From an uncultured Flavobacteriales bacterium (GTDB lineage: Bacteria > Bacteroidota > Bacteroidia > Flavobacteriales_G > Salibacteraceae): 64,000 nt of DNA. Shown piece after piece: positions 1-11,000 of the stretch; within the stretch, counting starts at the first letter, position 1, and each line of letters begins with the position of its first letter. The notes beneath the pieces were generated by a model, which was not told the DNA's origin, ran no database searches, and saw only the letters and a list, made by a program, of their open reading frames with translations. The translations under genes and the position numbers were made by a program. The stretch lies in NCBI GenBank assembly GCA_913020435.1, contig CAJVZZ010000005.1:83083-147082 (forward strand). Direction: 5' to 3'.

Positions 1-1512
1 GTAATTGATGAAGCTGAGAAATTGGTGAAAGAAGGAAGACCCGTTTTGGTTGGTACTACTTCTGTTGAGATTTCCGAATTGTTGAGTAGAATGCTTCAAC
101 GAAAAAATATCAAACACCAAGTATTGAATGCTAAGTTGCACCAAAAAGAAGCAGACGTAGTTGCTGCTGCTGGTAAAGGTGGAACGGTAACGATTGCAAC
201 CAACATGGCTGGTCGTGGAACAGATATTAAACTGTCCGACGAAGTAAAAGCTGCTGGTGGTTTAGCAATTATTGGTACAGAACGTCACGAATCTCGTCGC
301 GTTGACAGACAGTTACGTGGTCGGGCAGGACGTCAAGGAGATCCGGGTTCTTCTCAATTCTTTGTTTCGTTGGAAGATAATTTGATGCGTATGTTCGGTT
401 CGGACAGGGTTGCAAAACTTATGGATAGAATGGGCCTTGAAGAAGGTGAAGTTATTCAGCACAGCATGATTTCAAAATCGATTGAAAGAGCGCAGAAAAA
501 AGTAGAAGAAAATAACTTTGGTGTGCGTAAACGATTGTTGGAATATGATGATGTAATGAACTCACAACGTGAGGTTATTTACACTAGAAGAAAGCATGCT
601 CTTTACGGAGAAAGAATTCAAGTAGATGTTTCCAACATGATGAACGATGTCGCTTACGACATGGCTTACGCATATTCCGATATTAAGGATTACGAAAGCT
701 TTAAACTAGAATTAGTCAAGGTTTTCGGAATCGAATCACCATTTAGCGAACAAGAATTTTTGACAACTGACCCTGAGCAATTAGGGGAAAAATTATTTGC
801 TCAAGTTCGATCTCATTACGAAGAAAAATCAAAATTAATCGCTCGAAGTGCATATCCAGTTATCAAGGGAATTGCAGATGAAAAAGAAAATACCTTTAAG
901 CGTGTCGTAATCCCATTTACCGATAAACGCAAGTCTATACAGGTTACTGCAGACATTGAACGAGGTGTAAAAACCGAAGGTGTTGAAGCAGTAAGAGCAC
1001 TTGAAAAAGGTGTGATTTTAGCGATGATTGACCAACATTGGAAAGAACATTTGAGAGAAATGGATGATCTTAGACAGTCGGTACAATCTGCGGTTTACGA
1101 GCAAAAAGATCCTTTGTTGATTTACAAATTCGAATCGTTTGAATTGTTTAAAAAAGTATTGGCTAAAGTGAACAATGAGGTTACTTCATTTTTGGCGAAA
1201 GCTTCTTTACCGGAGGATAATAGCGCTGTAAGACAAGGCGAAGCTCCAAGAAGACAGGCTCCTAGAACTCAAACCGGAAGAGGTTCTGTTCCTGGTGCAC
1301 CAGAGCAATTGCCTACTGAAAAGAACTACAATGATCCTTCTGCTCAGCAACAAGAAAAAAGAGAACCTGTTCGTGTCGAAAAGAAAATAAACCGAAACGA
1401 AAAGATTGATATTCAGCACGTAATGTCGGGTGAGAAAAAGAATTTGAAGTACAAACAAGCTGAGCCATTACTTGGAACTGGCGAGTGGGTAGTTGTGCAG
1501 CAACAGGCATAA
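1..1512 (+). CDS. secA: Preprotein translocase subunit SecA, 3' part (cut by window start)
   Basis: This is the ATPase motor that drives unfolded preproteins through SecYEG. The reading frame is open from base 1, so the N-terminal half with NBD1 lies outside the window. The visible 503 residues cover NBD2 ([27 protein letters not shown]), the helical scaffold and wing, and a polar Gln/Pro/Arg-rich linker near residues 405-465. The protein ends in [12 protein letters not shown] and lacks the Cys-rich zinc-binding tail of E. coli SecA, which I believe is normal for flavobacterial SecA. rnhB follows directly. Confidence 0.96.
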   Translation, partial: VIDEAEKLVKEGRPVLVGTTSVEISELLSRMLQRKNIKHQVLNAKLHQKEADVVAAAGKGGTVTIATNMAGRGTDIKLSDEVKAAGGLAIIGTERHESRRVDRQLRGRAGRQGDPGSSQFFVSLEDNLMRMFGSDRVAKLMDRMGLEEGEVIQHSMISKSIERAQKKVEENNFGVRKRLLEYDDVMNSQREVIYTRRKHALYGERIQVDVSNMMNDVAYDMAYAYSDIKDYESFKLELVKVFGIESPFSEQEFLTTDPEQLGEKLFAQVRSHYEEKSKLIARSAYPVIKGIADEKENTFKRVVIPFTDKRKSIQVTADIERGVKTEGVEAVRALEKGVILAMIDQHWKEHLREMDDLRQSVQSAVYEQKDPLLIYKFESFELFKKVLAKVNNEVTSFLAKASLPEDNSAVRQGEAPRRQAPRTQTGRGSVPGAPEQLPTEKNYNDPSAQQQEKREPVRVEKKINRNEKIDIQHVMSGEKKNLKYKQAEPLLGTGEWVVVQQQA

Positions 1513-1516
1513 ACTT

Positions 1517-2110
1517 GTGCTCAAAAACTATTTTACCAAAGGATTAATCGAAGCAGGCTGCGATGAAGCTGGCAGAGGCTGCTTGGCAGGACCTGTGGCA
1601 GCGGCAGCAGTCATTCTTCCAAAGAACTTTAAACACAAACTGCTCAACGATTCCAAACAAGTTTCGGAATCAAATCGGAATGAACTACGTCATATAATTG
1701 AAGAAAAGGCACTGGCATTTGGTGTTGCCTTTTTGGATCACCAAAAAATTGACGAAATCAATATTCTGCAAGCTTCCATTTTGGCCATGCACCATGCCTT
1801 GGACAAATTAGACATTACGCCGGAGCACATTATTGTGGACGGAAATCGATTTAAACCCTACAAATTTATTCCGCATACCACGGTTGTAAAAGGAGATGCT
1901 AAGTTCCTCAGCATTGCAGCGGCATCCATTCTAGCGAAAACCTATCGAGATGAATACCTAGAAAAAATTGACGCTGAATTTCCAATGTACAATTGGAAAC
2001 AGAATAAAGGATATCCAACAAAACAACATAGAAACGGGATTCGTGAATTTGGCCCGAGCAAATACCACAGAATGACGTTTCGTTTATTGCCAGAATCGGA
2101 AAAGGGTTAA
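1517..2110 (+). CDS. rnhB: Ribonuclease HII
   Basis: RNase HII cuts RNA of RNA/DNA hybrids and removes single ribonucleotides from DNA. The signature [13 protein letters not shown] lies near the N-terminus and contains the first catalytic Asp and Glu. Further active-site segments are [20 protein letters not shown] and the C-terminal GYPTKQH, and the length of 197 aa is normal. I chose the GTG at 1517, just after the secA stop, because it gives [14 protein letters not shown], close to the usual family start. A TTG at 1493 overlapping secA would add 8 residues. Confidence 0.93.
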   Translation: MLKNYFTKGLIEAGCDEAGRGCLAGPVAAAAVILPKNFKHKLLNDSKQVSESNRNELRHIIEEKALAFGVAFLDHQKIDEINILQASILAMHHALDKLDITPEHIIVDGNRFKPYKFIPHTTVVKGDAKFLSIAAASILAKTYRDEYLEKIDAEFPMYNWKQNKGYPTKQHRNGIREFGPSKYHRMTFRLLPESEKG

Positions 2111-2204
2111 AATTGAAGAAAGATTTCTGACCAGACAGCTATGGGAACTCAATGATGACAGTGAAAATCAAAAGTGAGTCTTTATTTTTAGATTATAAAG
2201 AGGA

Positions 2205-2229
2205 GATGCTGAAATAAATTCAGCATGAC
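2205..2229. repeat. REP-like intergenic hairpin repeat, copy 1
   Basis: An 8-bp perfect inverted repeat, ATGCTGAA and TTCAGCAT around ATAAA, is followed by GAC. A diverged copy of the same 25-mer lies at 46577-46601, with 20 of 25 positions identical. No T-run follows the stem directly, so it is a poor intrinsic terminator. The remaining non-coding DNA at 2111-2360 shows nothing else I can name. Confidence 0.5.
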
Positions 2230-2360
2230 CTTATTTTAATGACACTTCACCCTATTACTTTTTCATTACACTATCAAACGTCCATGTTTAATAACTCCTG
2301 TCTATTATATGGTAACAATCAAGCCCTAGTTATACATTTACACAGAATTTTTGCATTTCT

Positions 2361-5114
2361 ATGATTCGAAAAATCCTACTTTTTCTTCTACTTATAATCT
2401 TTGGCGGATTGGTGTTCTTTATGTACACTCGATTCAATGAAAACAAAAGAACAACCGAAGACTACTTTGCGGCTGTGCCCTATCAAGCAGCAATGGTTTA
2501 CGATATTAAAAATCCTAAACAATTTTTCCAATCCGTTTCTACTACCAATCTTATTTATGACGAATTCAAACAAATTGGTTGGACAAAAAACATCGATGAC
2601 CGACTTTATAAATTGGACAGTTTAATATCAAATGATCCTTTCTTTGATTTAAGTTGGGAAAAAACACGATTAGTAGCCTCTCTCGTTCCTACAGGAAAGG
2701 ATAAACATTCATGGCTTTTTTCAGTCCTTATTCCCAATCAGGTTTCAACCAAAGCACTAAAAAAGAAGGTGAATAATACATTCGGACAAGGCGCTTTGAA
2801 GCATGAAGAGCAATACGACGGAGCAAATATCCAAACCTATTTATCTAAAGACAATGAAACTTGGTTTGTAAGCTTTTACGAAAATTATTTTTTAGTTTCA
2901 GATGCGCAAATGGGCGTTGAGGATGCTATTCGCCAAGTTAACAGCAATATTAGCTTGAAAGTTGATGACGCTGGATTTATGAAAGTATACGCCACTGCTG
3001 GACAATCCAAAGACATAAATCTATATATCAATCAAAAATATTTTTCTCAATTCCTAAGCAAGTACTTTGAGAAAAACGGTAAAAAAGCATTCACTAGGTT
3101 AGAGACTTTTGCTGGTTGGACAGAGCTGGATATCATAGCAAAATCTAACGGCATTTTATTGAATGGCTACAGCCATGCAATTGATTCCATGGGTGGCTTT
3201 CTAACTGTTTTTGACGATCAGGCTTCCCAAAATATTGATGTCTTGGATATTCTTCCTGCCTCAACTTCATTCTTATTGCATTATGGAATCAGTGATTACA
3301 AATCCTATGACGCAGCATATCAAAACTACTTGATGGTCCGCAATAAACTCAGCTCAAGAAATCAAGCCTTGGAAACTTTAAAATCTGCAGGAGTGAACAT
3401 CAACGAATTACTGAAAAAGCACATGGTAGGAGAAGTCGCTATGTGTATTTCTGAAGTTCAAACCGAAATAAAAGGTCAGGGAATTGGCGCAATTCAGTCC
3501 AAAACCTTTGGATTGATACGAATCATAAACAAAACAGCATTTTCAGAAAGCATGCGTCCTTTATTGGGCACAGATGGGGACGCTGATTCACTAACTACTT
3601 ATCGAGATGTTGAAATTTTCGCCATGCGCTACCCTGCATTTATGCGTCAAGCCTTTGGGCAACCTTTTGAGGCAGTAGCATGTAACTATTTGATGTTTGC
3701 AAACAACTATGTAGTATTCGGTGACCAACTTGCGGCAATGCGTGATTTTATAAATAATTGGAAGGGCAATAAGACCCTCACAAATGATGAACATTTTGAT
3801 GGTTTCAGGGATCATCTCTCAGACCAATCCAACATTACTCTTTATAGTAACATTGCCAGGAGCCCGAATCTCCTGCACTATTTTTTACAAGGTTCCTATG
3901 CCGATTCTGTAAAGAATAACCTTGACTTTTTCAGGAAGTTTGGTGGTGTTTCTTTACAAATCGAAAAAGGAAAAAATAACCTTTACTATAACAGCGTTTA
4001 CTTGAAACATAATCCTAGTTACAAGAAAATTTCAAGCAGTTTATGGGAGGTTCCTTTGGATACTGTTTTGGCTAGTATTCCATCGCCATTTACCAATCAC
4101 TACACTAAGGCAAAGGATATTCTAGTGCAAGACGCAAAGGGGAAAATTTACCTAATCTCTAATACTGGCAGAGTACTTTGGTCGAGAGCATTAGGATTGC
4201 CAATTATGGGTAGTGTGCAAGAGGTAGATCGTTACAAAAACGAAAAGTATCAGCTACTCTTTAATACGAAAGAAAAAATTTATATGCTGGACCGTAACGG
4301 CAAAAATGTCGAGGGATATCCGGTAAAGTTAAAAAATGAAATTTGCCAACCCCTTTCACTTTTAGATTATGACAACAATAGAAAGTATAGAATATTTGTT
4401 CCTCAATCTAACGGCTCAGTTCAATGCTTAGACGTTAACGGGAAATTTGTAAAAGGATGGAAGTTCAGAAAAAGCAAACCACTTATTAAGCCGCTCATTT
4501 ATGCACGTTTAAACAAAAAAGATTATTTGATTGGATTACAAAATAATGGCGCCTTGAAAATCGTAAACCGCAAAGGTGAAACTCGATTAAAGTTGAAGCG
4601 AAGGTTAGAGACCTTTCCTAATTCTAGTTTTAGTGTAGAAACAGGAAAAGACCTGACTAGCACCTACATAATTTGTTCTGATAGCAATGGGGTGGTCTAT
4701 CGCTTAAGCTTAAATGACAAACTGGAAACAGCTCAAATTAAACAGACCGAGGGATTAGATGCGTTTGATCTATTGGATATCAACTTTGATGGTAAACTTG
4801 ATTATTGTTTTACAGATAAAAACTCGCTTAAAGTCTATAATTCGGAGTTTAAATTGATATGGGAATATGAAACTAAAAGCAACATTGTTCCTTCACTGAA
4901 AGTGTATCAGGAAAAATCAGAATCGAAAGGATTCATTAGTTTTTCAGATGAAAGTAATGCCGCTTATATTTTTGATGGCAAACAAAATCAAAGCGGAGGA
5001 AGTCCGTTTTACGGATTAGGAGCAGCGCTCATTTCGGACGTAAATATTGACGGACGATTTGAGTTGATAGTTGGCAGCAAAGAAGGCTCGCTATACTGCT
5101 ATATTCTAAATTGA
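2361..5114 (+). CDS. Membrane-anchored protein, DUF3352-like N-terminal part with C-terminal propeller-like repeats
   Basis: No specific function is known to me. One N-terminal hydrophobic segment (residues 4-23) with no clear cleavage site or lipobox suggests a signal anchor, with the bulk in the periplasm. Residues about 35-560 resemble the large DUF3352-type domain seen in Bacteroidota and cyanobacteria. From about 575 on, short repeated beta motifs such as GKIYLISNTGRVLWS, EKIYMLDRNGKNVEG and GSVQCLDVNGKFVKG look like blades of a PQQ/WD-type propeller. The last repeat, ISDVNIDGRFELIVGSKEG, resembles FG-GAP/VCBS motifs. It stands alone, upstream of the lipoprotein-barrel-CHAT genes. Confidence 0.7.
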   Translation: MIRKILLFLLLIIFGGLVFFMYTRFNENKRTTEDYFAAVPYQAAMVYDIKNPKQFFQSVSTTNLIYDEFKQIGWTKNIDDRLYKLDSLISNDPFFDLSWEKTRLVASLVPTGKDKHSWLFSVLIPNQVSTKALKKKVNNTFGQGALKHEEQYDGANIQTYLSKDNETWFVSFYENYFLVSDAQMGVEDAIRQVNSNISLKVDDAGFMKVYATAGQSKDINLYINQKYFSQFLSKYFEKNGKKAFTRLETFAGWTELDIIAKSNGILLNGYSHAIDSMGGFLTVFDDQASQNIDVLDILPASTSFLLHYGISDYKSYDAAYQNYLMVRNKLSSRNQALETLKSAGVNINELLKKHMVGEVAMCISEVQTEIKGQGIGAIQSKTFGLIRIINKTAFSESMRPLLGTDGDADSLTTYRDVEIFAMRYPAFMRQAFGQPFEAVACNYLMFANNYVVFGDQLAAMRDFINNWKGNKTLTNDEHFDGFRDHLSDQSNITLYSNIARSPNLLHYFLQGSYADSVKNNLDFFRKFGGVSLQIEKGKNNLYYNSVYLKHNPSYKKISSSLWEVPLDTVLASIPSPFTNHYTKAKDILVQDAKGKIYLISNTGRVLWSRALGLPIMGSVQEVDRYKNEKYQLLFNTKEKIYMLDRNGKNVEGYPVKLKNEICQPLSLLDYDNNRKYRIFVPQSNGSVQCLDVNGKFVKGWKFRKSKPLIKPLIYARLNKKDYLIGLQNNGALKIVNRKGETRLKLKRRLETFPNSSFSVETGKDLTSTYIICSDSNGVVYRLSLNDKLETAQIKQTEGLDAFDLLDINFDGKLDYCFTDKNSLKVYNSEFKLIWEYETKSNIVPSLKVYQEKSESKGFISFSDESNAAYIFDGKQNQSGGSPFYGLGAALISDVNIDGRFELIVGSKEGSLYCYILN

Positions 5115-5165
5115 GCTGAACTTTTTACTATCTATAATTGACTGAAAATATAAGGCTACATTTCT

Positions 5166-5173
5166 TAACTTTG
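5166..5173 (+). promoter_or_regulatory. Bacteroidota-type -7 promoter element (TAACTTTG)
   Basis: A perfect match to TAnnTTTG lies 14 bases before ATG 5188 and supports that start over the GTG at 5173, which overlaps the element. A TTG at 5138-5140 is spaced a little too far away to be a good -33 box. Confidence 0.55.
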
Positions 5174-5187
5174 TGAAAACCAGCGGA

Positions 5188-6711
5188 ATGAAAACATTAA
5201 AATCGACACTTACCCTAACGCTCCTTATAGTTCTTACAAACGCCTGCATAAACAAGGATCATTTCGATTTCAAAAACATTAATGACACTTCTTGGAATCC
5301 TAAATTCGCTATTCCTTTACTAAAAGCTAATGTCGGTGTTTACAATTTATTTGGAGCAACCGACAGTAATGCTGTTTCCTTTAACGGTAAAGATGTAAGC
5401 CTGATTTATCAAAGTAAAGCAGTTAGTTTACAAATGGACGATATTATTAATCTGCAGGACATATCCACTCCAGATGTGCAAGTAGGTTACAGTACTCCCA
5501 ATCCAATTAGAATACCATTGGATTCTTCTTTGAATAAAATTGAATCTATACATTTATCGACTGGTAAAATGACAATTAACACCCGTATCCAAGGAACTGC
5601 GGACCAATTAACTTTTACTTTTTTAGATATTAAAGATGACAATAACCGGGAATTAGAAATCCAAATAACGGAAGGGCAATCAGAAACTGCTTCATTACTT
5701 AATCATTCGATTATTCCGGATAATGGATCTGTTCGCTTCTCAATTACCAGCCTTTCTGCAGGAACTTGTAATGCCCAAATTTCAATGACCGGATTAGACT
5801 TTAAGAGTGTTACTGGTGATTTTAATTTCGGAGAGATACGTTTACCAAAAGATTCCTTTGAGTTGTACTTGTTTCAAAATATTGCAGCAAAAGGTAATAT
5901 CTCAATTAATAACCCCATCCTTTCTATCAAAGCAAAAAACAGCATTGGTATTGCTTTAGAGCCACTATTTGACAGGGTTGAATCACGAAACCCTGCCTCC
6001 GATGATGTCACTCCACTAATTATCAAAGCTTCTTCAACTATTAACGATATTAAAGCAGGAACGCAAACTGGAAATATAGTTGAAAGTGAAATCAGATTGG
6101 ATAATTCCAATTCTAACCTACGAGATTTCGTTAGTTTAAGTCCTAAGTTTTTAACTTATGAACTGGGATTCAATATCAAAAACAACTCTTCAAAACCGAG
6201 TACCATTTTCAAAAACTCATCTTGCGAATTGGAAATGGATATTGAATTGCCTTTGGAAGGTAGGGTTTCCGCATTTGAAGTGCTCGACACGATTGACATG
6301 CAGGTAACTAGCGATTTAACCCTTATCAAAGAGTTTCTAATCAAAACATACACCAACAATGGCTTTCCGTTGGATACAAAAATTACAATTCTTCTTATGG
6401 ATGAAAATCGTCAACTGATGCGCAAAGAAGACGGATCTGTAATGATTCTTCTGGATAAAGTTTTTACTGCTGCAGCGCAAGTTGATGGAGATGGCATTGT
6501 GATTCAAAGTACTATTGTCAGCTCTGATAATCCTCTGTTGGATGAAGAAATACTGGCAAGTTTACCGTTGGCAAAGTATGGTCAAATGAGGGCTTCAATG
6601 ACAACCACTAACGATGGCAATGATGTTGTGAAAATTCAATCTGACTACAATTTAGAAGTTAGAGTAGGAGTGAAAGTTACTGGAAACATTAATTTAACCG
6701 AAAAGGAATGA
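5188..6711 (+). CDS. Secreted lipoprotein of unknown function, partner of DUF5723 protein
   Basis: The ATG at 5188 gives a short signal peptide with lipobox LTNAC, so the product should be a lipoprotein of about 507 aa. The rest is rich in beta-strand-like segments and polar residues, with no catalytic motif I recognise. Its stop overlaps the start of the downstream outer-membrane protein by 4 bases (ATGA), so the two are translationally coupled. Such pairs, a large lipoprotein followed by a DUF5723 barrel, are familiar in Bacteroidota without a defined role. A GTG at 5173 would add 5 residues but lies inside the -7 promoter element. Confidence 0.82.
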   Translation: MKTLKSTLTLTLLIVLTNACINKDHFDFKNINDTSWNPKFAIPLLKANVGVYNLFGATDSNAVSFNGKDVSLIYQSKAVSLQMDDIINLQDISTPDVQVGYSTPNPIRIPLDSSLNKIESIHLSTGKMTINTRIQGTADQLTFTFLDIKDDNNRELEIQITEGQSETASLLNHSIIPDNGSVRFSITSLSAGTCNAQISMTGLDFKSVTGDFNFGEIRLPKDSFELYLFQNIAAKGNISINNPILSIKAKNSIGIALEPLFDRVESRNPASDDVTPLIIKASSTINDIKAGTQTGNIVESEIRLDNSNSNLRDFVSLSPKFLTYELGFNIKNNSSKPSTIFKNSSCELEMDIELPLEGRVSAFEVLDTIDMQVTSDLTLIKEFLIKTYTNNGFPLDTKITILLMDENRQLMRKEDGSVMILLDKVFTAAAQVDGDGIVIQSTIVSSDNPLLDEEILASLPLAKYGQMRASMTTTNDGNDVVKIQSDYNLEVRVGVKVTGNINLTEKE

Positions 6712-8084
6712 GAAAATTAGCTAGCGTCTTAATACTTGTTCTTTCGTTATTTTTAAATGGAACTGCACAGCAAGACCTTACCTTATACGAATTAAGAGCG
6801 GCGCCACAATCGCACTCCTTAAACCCCTCTAAATTACCTTTATGTACTGGCTATTTGTTATTGCCAGGAATCAGCGGTGCTTATACCTCAATTAATAGTG
6901 AAGGCTTTACTTATGCCGATGCTTTTCAATTGAATAGTGACAAAACAATTGACATAAAGCTGAACGACGCAATTGAAAAAATGAAAGACTTGAACAATAT
7001 CAGTTTCGATTTTAAGGCACCAATATTCGGCGTTGGCTTTAGAATGGGTGCTGGTTTTGCATCTTTTGGAATCGAAACTAAAGGATCAAGTCGATTTACT
7101 ATTCCAAAAACTTTAGCAGAATTTATTTGGTTAGGCAACGCTGATGAAAAATTTCTTGGTAAACGAGCAAATTTCGATGGATTAGGAATTGATCTCATGC
7201 AATACACTGCAATTGCCTTTGGATACGCGCGTGATTTTAATGAAAAGTGGACATTTGGAATTAAAGCAAAGTACTTAAGTGGTCAGGCTTTCTTGCGAAC
7301 GACCAAGAGCAGCATAGGCATTTCTACAAATTCAGAAAACTATGCGATAACACTTGATGGTCAATTACAAATACAATCAGCAGGGGTGGCCGGACTAGTC
7401 ATTGATTCATTATTAAATTTTAATGGATTTAACTTCAGTGATATTGGAAATCAATTAACCAATGCTGGGTCAGGTAATCATGGCGGTGCTATTGACCTAG
7501 GAGCAACCTACCGAATTAATGAAAAAATCTCTTTTAATGCTTCTGTAATAGATTTAGGATTTATTAATTGGGCAGCATCTGCAGTTACAAAAACCTCTAA
7601 ACCCACTAGCTATACCTATGATGGAATAGCTATTACAGATATTGCAAGCGGAAAAGATGAAACTGAGAGTATTATTGGATCTTTAGACACCCTTTTCAAA
7701 AGTATCGAGTTCGACGAAAAACAAGAGTCCTTCACTACGACTTTACCAATTAAAATATATGCTGGTGGAAATTATCGGATACTTCCGAAAACAGATCTTT
7801 CAATAATTACATACAACGAACTTTACAATGGTAGATTTAAAACTTCTTTGCGTTTTGGTGTAACACAGCGCGTTAGAAATTTCTTAATGGCTACCTTAAA
7901 CTATTCGGTTTATGGAAATAGTGCTGCTAATATCGGAGCTGGATTTACTATTAATGCCGGACCCGTGCAATTGTATACTGTTACAGATAATGTAATCGCA
8001 TTTATGTTGCCAAAAAAGAGCAAAAACTTTCACCTACGAATTGGAATAAACCTAACGTTTGGAAACAATTTTAGCCAGAACTAA
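6708..8084 (+). CDS. DUF5723 family outer-membrane beta-barrel-like protein
   Basis: The protein has 458 aa and a Sec signal peptide ending near GTAQ (residues 1-20). It contains many alternating aromatic/Gly strands typical of a barrel, such as FGVGFRMGAGFASFGIE, the AIAFGYARDF region and AANIGAGFTINAGPVQLYTVTDN. Sequence and length fit the Bacteroidota family DUF5723, whose biochemical role is unknown. It overlaps the lipoprotein gene upstream and is 3 bases from the CHAT gene downstream, so the three are probably one transcript. I infer an outer-membrane location. Confidence 0.82.
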   Translation: MRKLASVLILVLSLFLNGTAQQDLTLYELRAAPQSHSLNPSKLPLCTGYLLLPGISGAYTSINSEGFTYADAFQLNSDKTIDIKLNDAIEKMKDLNNISFDFKAPIFGVGFRMGAGFASFGIETKGSSRFTIPKTLAEFIWLGNADEKFLGKRANFDGLGIDLMQYTAIAFGYARDFNEKWTFGIKAKYLSGQAFLRTTKSSIGISTNSENYAITLDGQLQIQSAGVAGLVIDSLLNFNGFNFSDIGNQLTNAGSGNHGGAIDLGATYRINEKISFNASVIDLGFINWAASAVTKTSKPTSYTYDGIAITDIASGKDETESIIGSLDTLFKSIEFDEKQESFTTTLPIKIYAGGNYRILPKTDLSIITYNELYNGRFKTSLRFGVTQRVRNFLMATLNYSVYGNSAANIGAGFTINAGPVQLYTVTDNVIAFMLPKKSKNFHLRIGINLTFGNNFSQN

Positions 8085-8087
8085 AAA

Positions 8088-11000
8088 ATGACAAAATCTT
8101 TCTTTTCAATTTTAAAACTACTCCCTTTCTGCGTGGTTCTTTTGTTGTTGTCAACTCAGATTTACGCTCAATCAAAGTGGGTCAAAAAAGGGGAAAAAGT
8201 TGTAGAAAAAAACGAGCGAGATTTCAAAAAAGGAGATTATTTAACCGCAAAAATGAGAGCAAGTCGTTTGCTTAAAAAAATGAGGAAAAACGGCCAGATG
8301 TCTACTCAATATTATACTTATATTTCGCTCTTAAATACCCGTAATATTGAAGGTTTGGGGCAATTAATGGCAGTAAGAGATAGTTTAGAAAACGGGATTT
8401 TCTATTTTAATATGTTCATTCGCCCAGACAGCTCTTTATATACTCCATGCCTTCTCGCAATAGGTGAGGCATATTTAGAAAATGGTAATTATATCAAATC
8501 AGAACAATATCTTAAGCGGGTTGAAGAGCAAGTCACAGAACGGCTAAAGAACGCAACCGCTTTAACCATTCCGGATTCACTGGAAAATAGGGCACGAAAG
8601 AAACGCGCTTTTTATGTATCGGACCCTATGAACAATACGGATTCAGTATTATACAATTATGTCCGTAAATTAAAATTGAGAATTAAAATGCAACGTGGCT
8701 TTTTCAACGAAGCAGAAGGAGCAATTGAAAATCTAATAGTATATCAAGCCAAAATATCACAACGTACCTTTTGTAATGCTGATACCAGTGCAAAAAGACC
8801 AATGGTCAAAATCAAAAAAAGAGAATACAAAAAAAGACAAATAACTCTCGCAGACTTATACGTTACTAAAGCAGATTTCTATCGACTTTCTGGGAATTAT
8901 CAAAAAGCAGCAACATTATACTATGAAAATGAGACTTCCTTCAAAAAAACAGTGTCTAAAAAGAGCCTTCCTTTTGTGAAAAACAATTTCGGAAAAGCTG
9001 TTATGGCAGAAAGCGATGGACGCCTTGAAAAACCCTATAAATATTACAAGGCGATTAAAAAGCAGGTTATCAAAAGCGGTCAAATCTCTAACTACCACAA
9101 ATTCTATAACGAAGTAGCCGAAAAAGAAATAGAATCCTATTTATCAGAGGATAAAGATAAAAAAGCGCGTCATCTATATTTAAAGTATAAGCTGGATAAT
9201 CAGCATAAATACGGAACTAAAAGCGTCTATTTCCTTCGAGCAATTATGCTTGAAAATGAATATTATTCTCAAAAATCAAGGTACAAAAAAGCGGTAAAGC
9301 GAGAGGATAAATTAAAAGAGGGAATCCGAAAGGTAATTCCTTACGACAACATCGCTCATCTTCAATTCAACGACCACTTCTACAATTTCTATTCTAAAAA
9401 CAACCGAATAGAAGAGGCGAGAATAGAGCGAGAAACCAACGAGTGGATTGCAGGGTTGAATATGAATAAAAATGCTCCAAATTATTCCATAGAAAAAATA
9501 AAACTTGCTGATTTCAATATTAAAAATCAAGACAAATTTGCTGAGGCTAAAGCAGTATATGAGAAACACTTTGAAGGCGTTTTTAGAAAACAATTTCATT
9601 CGCAACATCCTATTTACAGTGAGTTCCTTGAGTCTTATAGCCTTCTTAAGACTTACATTGATGAATATGACGAAGCTTACCGCTTAGCAGGCGAACGATT
9701 AAAAATAGCTAATGAAAAATATGGACCGGAGAGTGAAGGTTATGCTTTGGCATTAATTCAACTTAGTGAAATAAATATTTTAAAAGGTGAGTATGACCAG
9801 GCCGAGTCACAATTAGAAGCAGCCTCCGGAATCATTAAAAATGAGTCTAGTAAAAAGAGTAAAGCATATTATATTTCACTCAAGAACCTTGCGGATATAT
9901 ACATGATCAACGGTAAGTATCAAGAAGCTGAAAACACCTACAAAAAGGCTTTTAAACTGCTTAAAAAATCAGGTGAAGGTGGGAACTTAGATATCAAATC
10001 ATCTGAAGATATGGCCAAATTATATATGACAACTGGCCAATATAAAGATGCTGAAAATATAATTAAGCAGTCTATTTCTGCAAATGAAATAAAGTTTGGA
10101 GGTGATCACTTCAAACTTGTGAAACCATTGAATTTATACGCTCAACTATTCCTCATATTAGGTGAATATATCGAAGCTGAAAAAAGAACCAGCAGAGCTA
10201 TTGATATTGCTGAGAAAAGCTTGGGAGATACTAGCGTTGCGTATATGGATAACTTGATGTTATTAGGAGAAGTCTACATTAAAATGGGTAATTATAATGA
10301 TGCTCAAAAAATATATGAAGATGCTTTAATTCTTATTCGTAAAAAATTCGGTGAAGAAAACATACGTGAGGCAGACATATTAAAGTCGCTTGCCGATGCT
10401 AACTTTAGATCTAAAGACGCGGATTTAGAAACTATTAATGGCTATCTCGATCGCGCTAAGGACATCGTGATTACTAGCTTTAACCCTGCACATCCAGATT
10501 ATGGCGCATTACTAGAATATCAAGGTAGAGTATTTATGCTTTTCGAAAAATATCCTGAAGCCAATTTAATGCTAAAAGATGCACAGTTTATTTGGTTGCA
10601 AAAGTTTGGAAAGAACGACATAAACACGGCACGAAACGAAATGCTCGTTGGTGATCTAAAGTACTTGCAAGAAAAATACGAAGAGGCTGGAGAAAGCTAT
10701 GAAAATGCCGCGCAATCCTATAAATCTTTATTTAATGATAACCATCCTGGCTACTTGGAAGCAAAAAGTAAACAAGCAAAAAGTTATTACGCAGAAGGTA
10801 ACTTAACCAAAGCTAAAGTAGTTTATGACCGAACTACAGAGAGCTATTTAGGTTACATCAAAGATTACTTTCCTGCGCTTTCAGAATCGGAAAAAGGCAA
10901 ATATTGGAATTCTATTAAACGTGATTTTGAAATCTACAATTCACTCGCTTTGGCCACTTACAATAAAAACAACAAAGCTTTACGTAATGTTTACAACTTC

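Noticed and set aside
1207..1510. SecA without zinc-binding tail as a possible truncation
   Set aside because: The end GTGEWVVV with a following stop is, as far as I know, the normal ending of flavobacterial SecA, so it is lineage-typical rather than damage.
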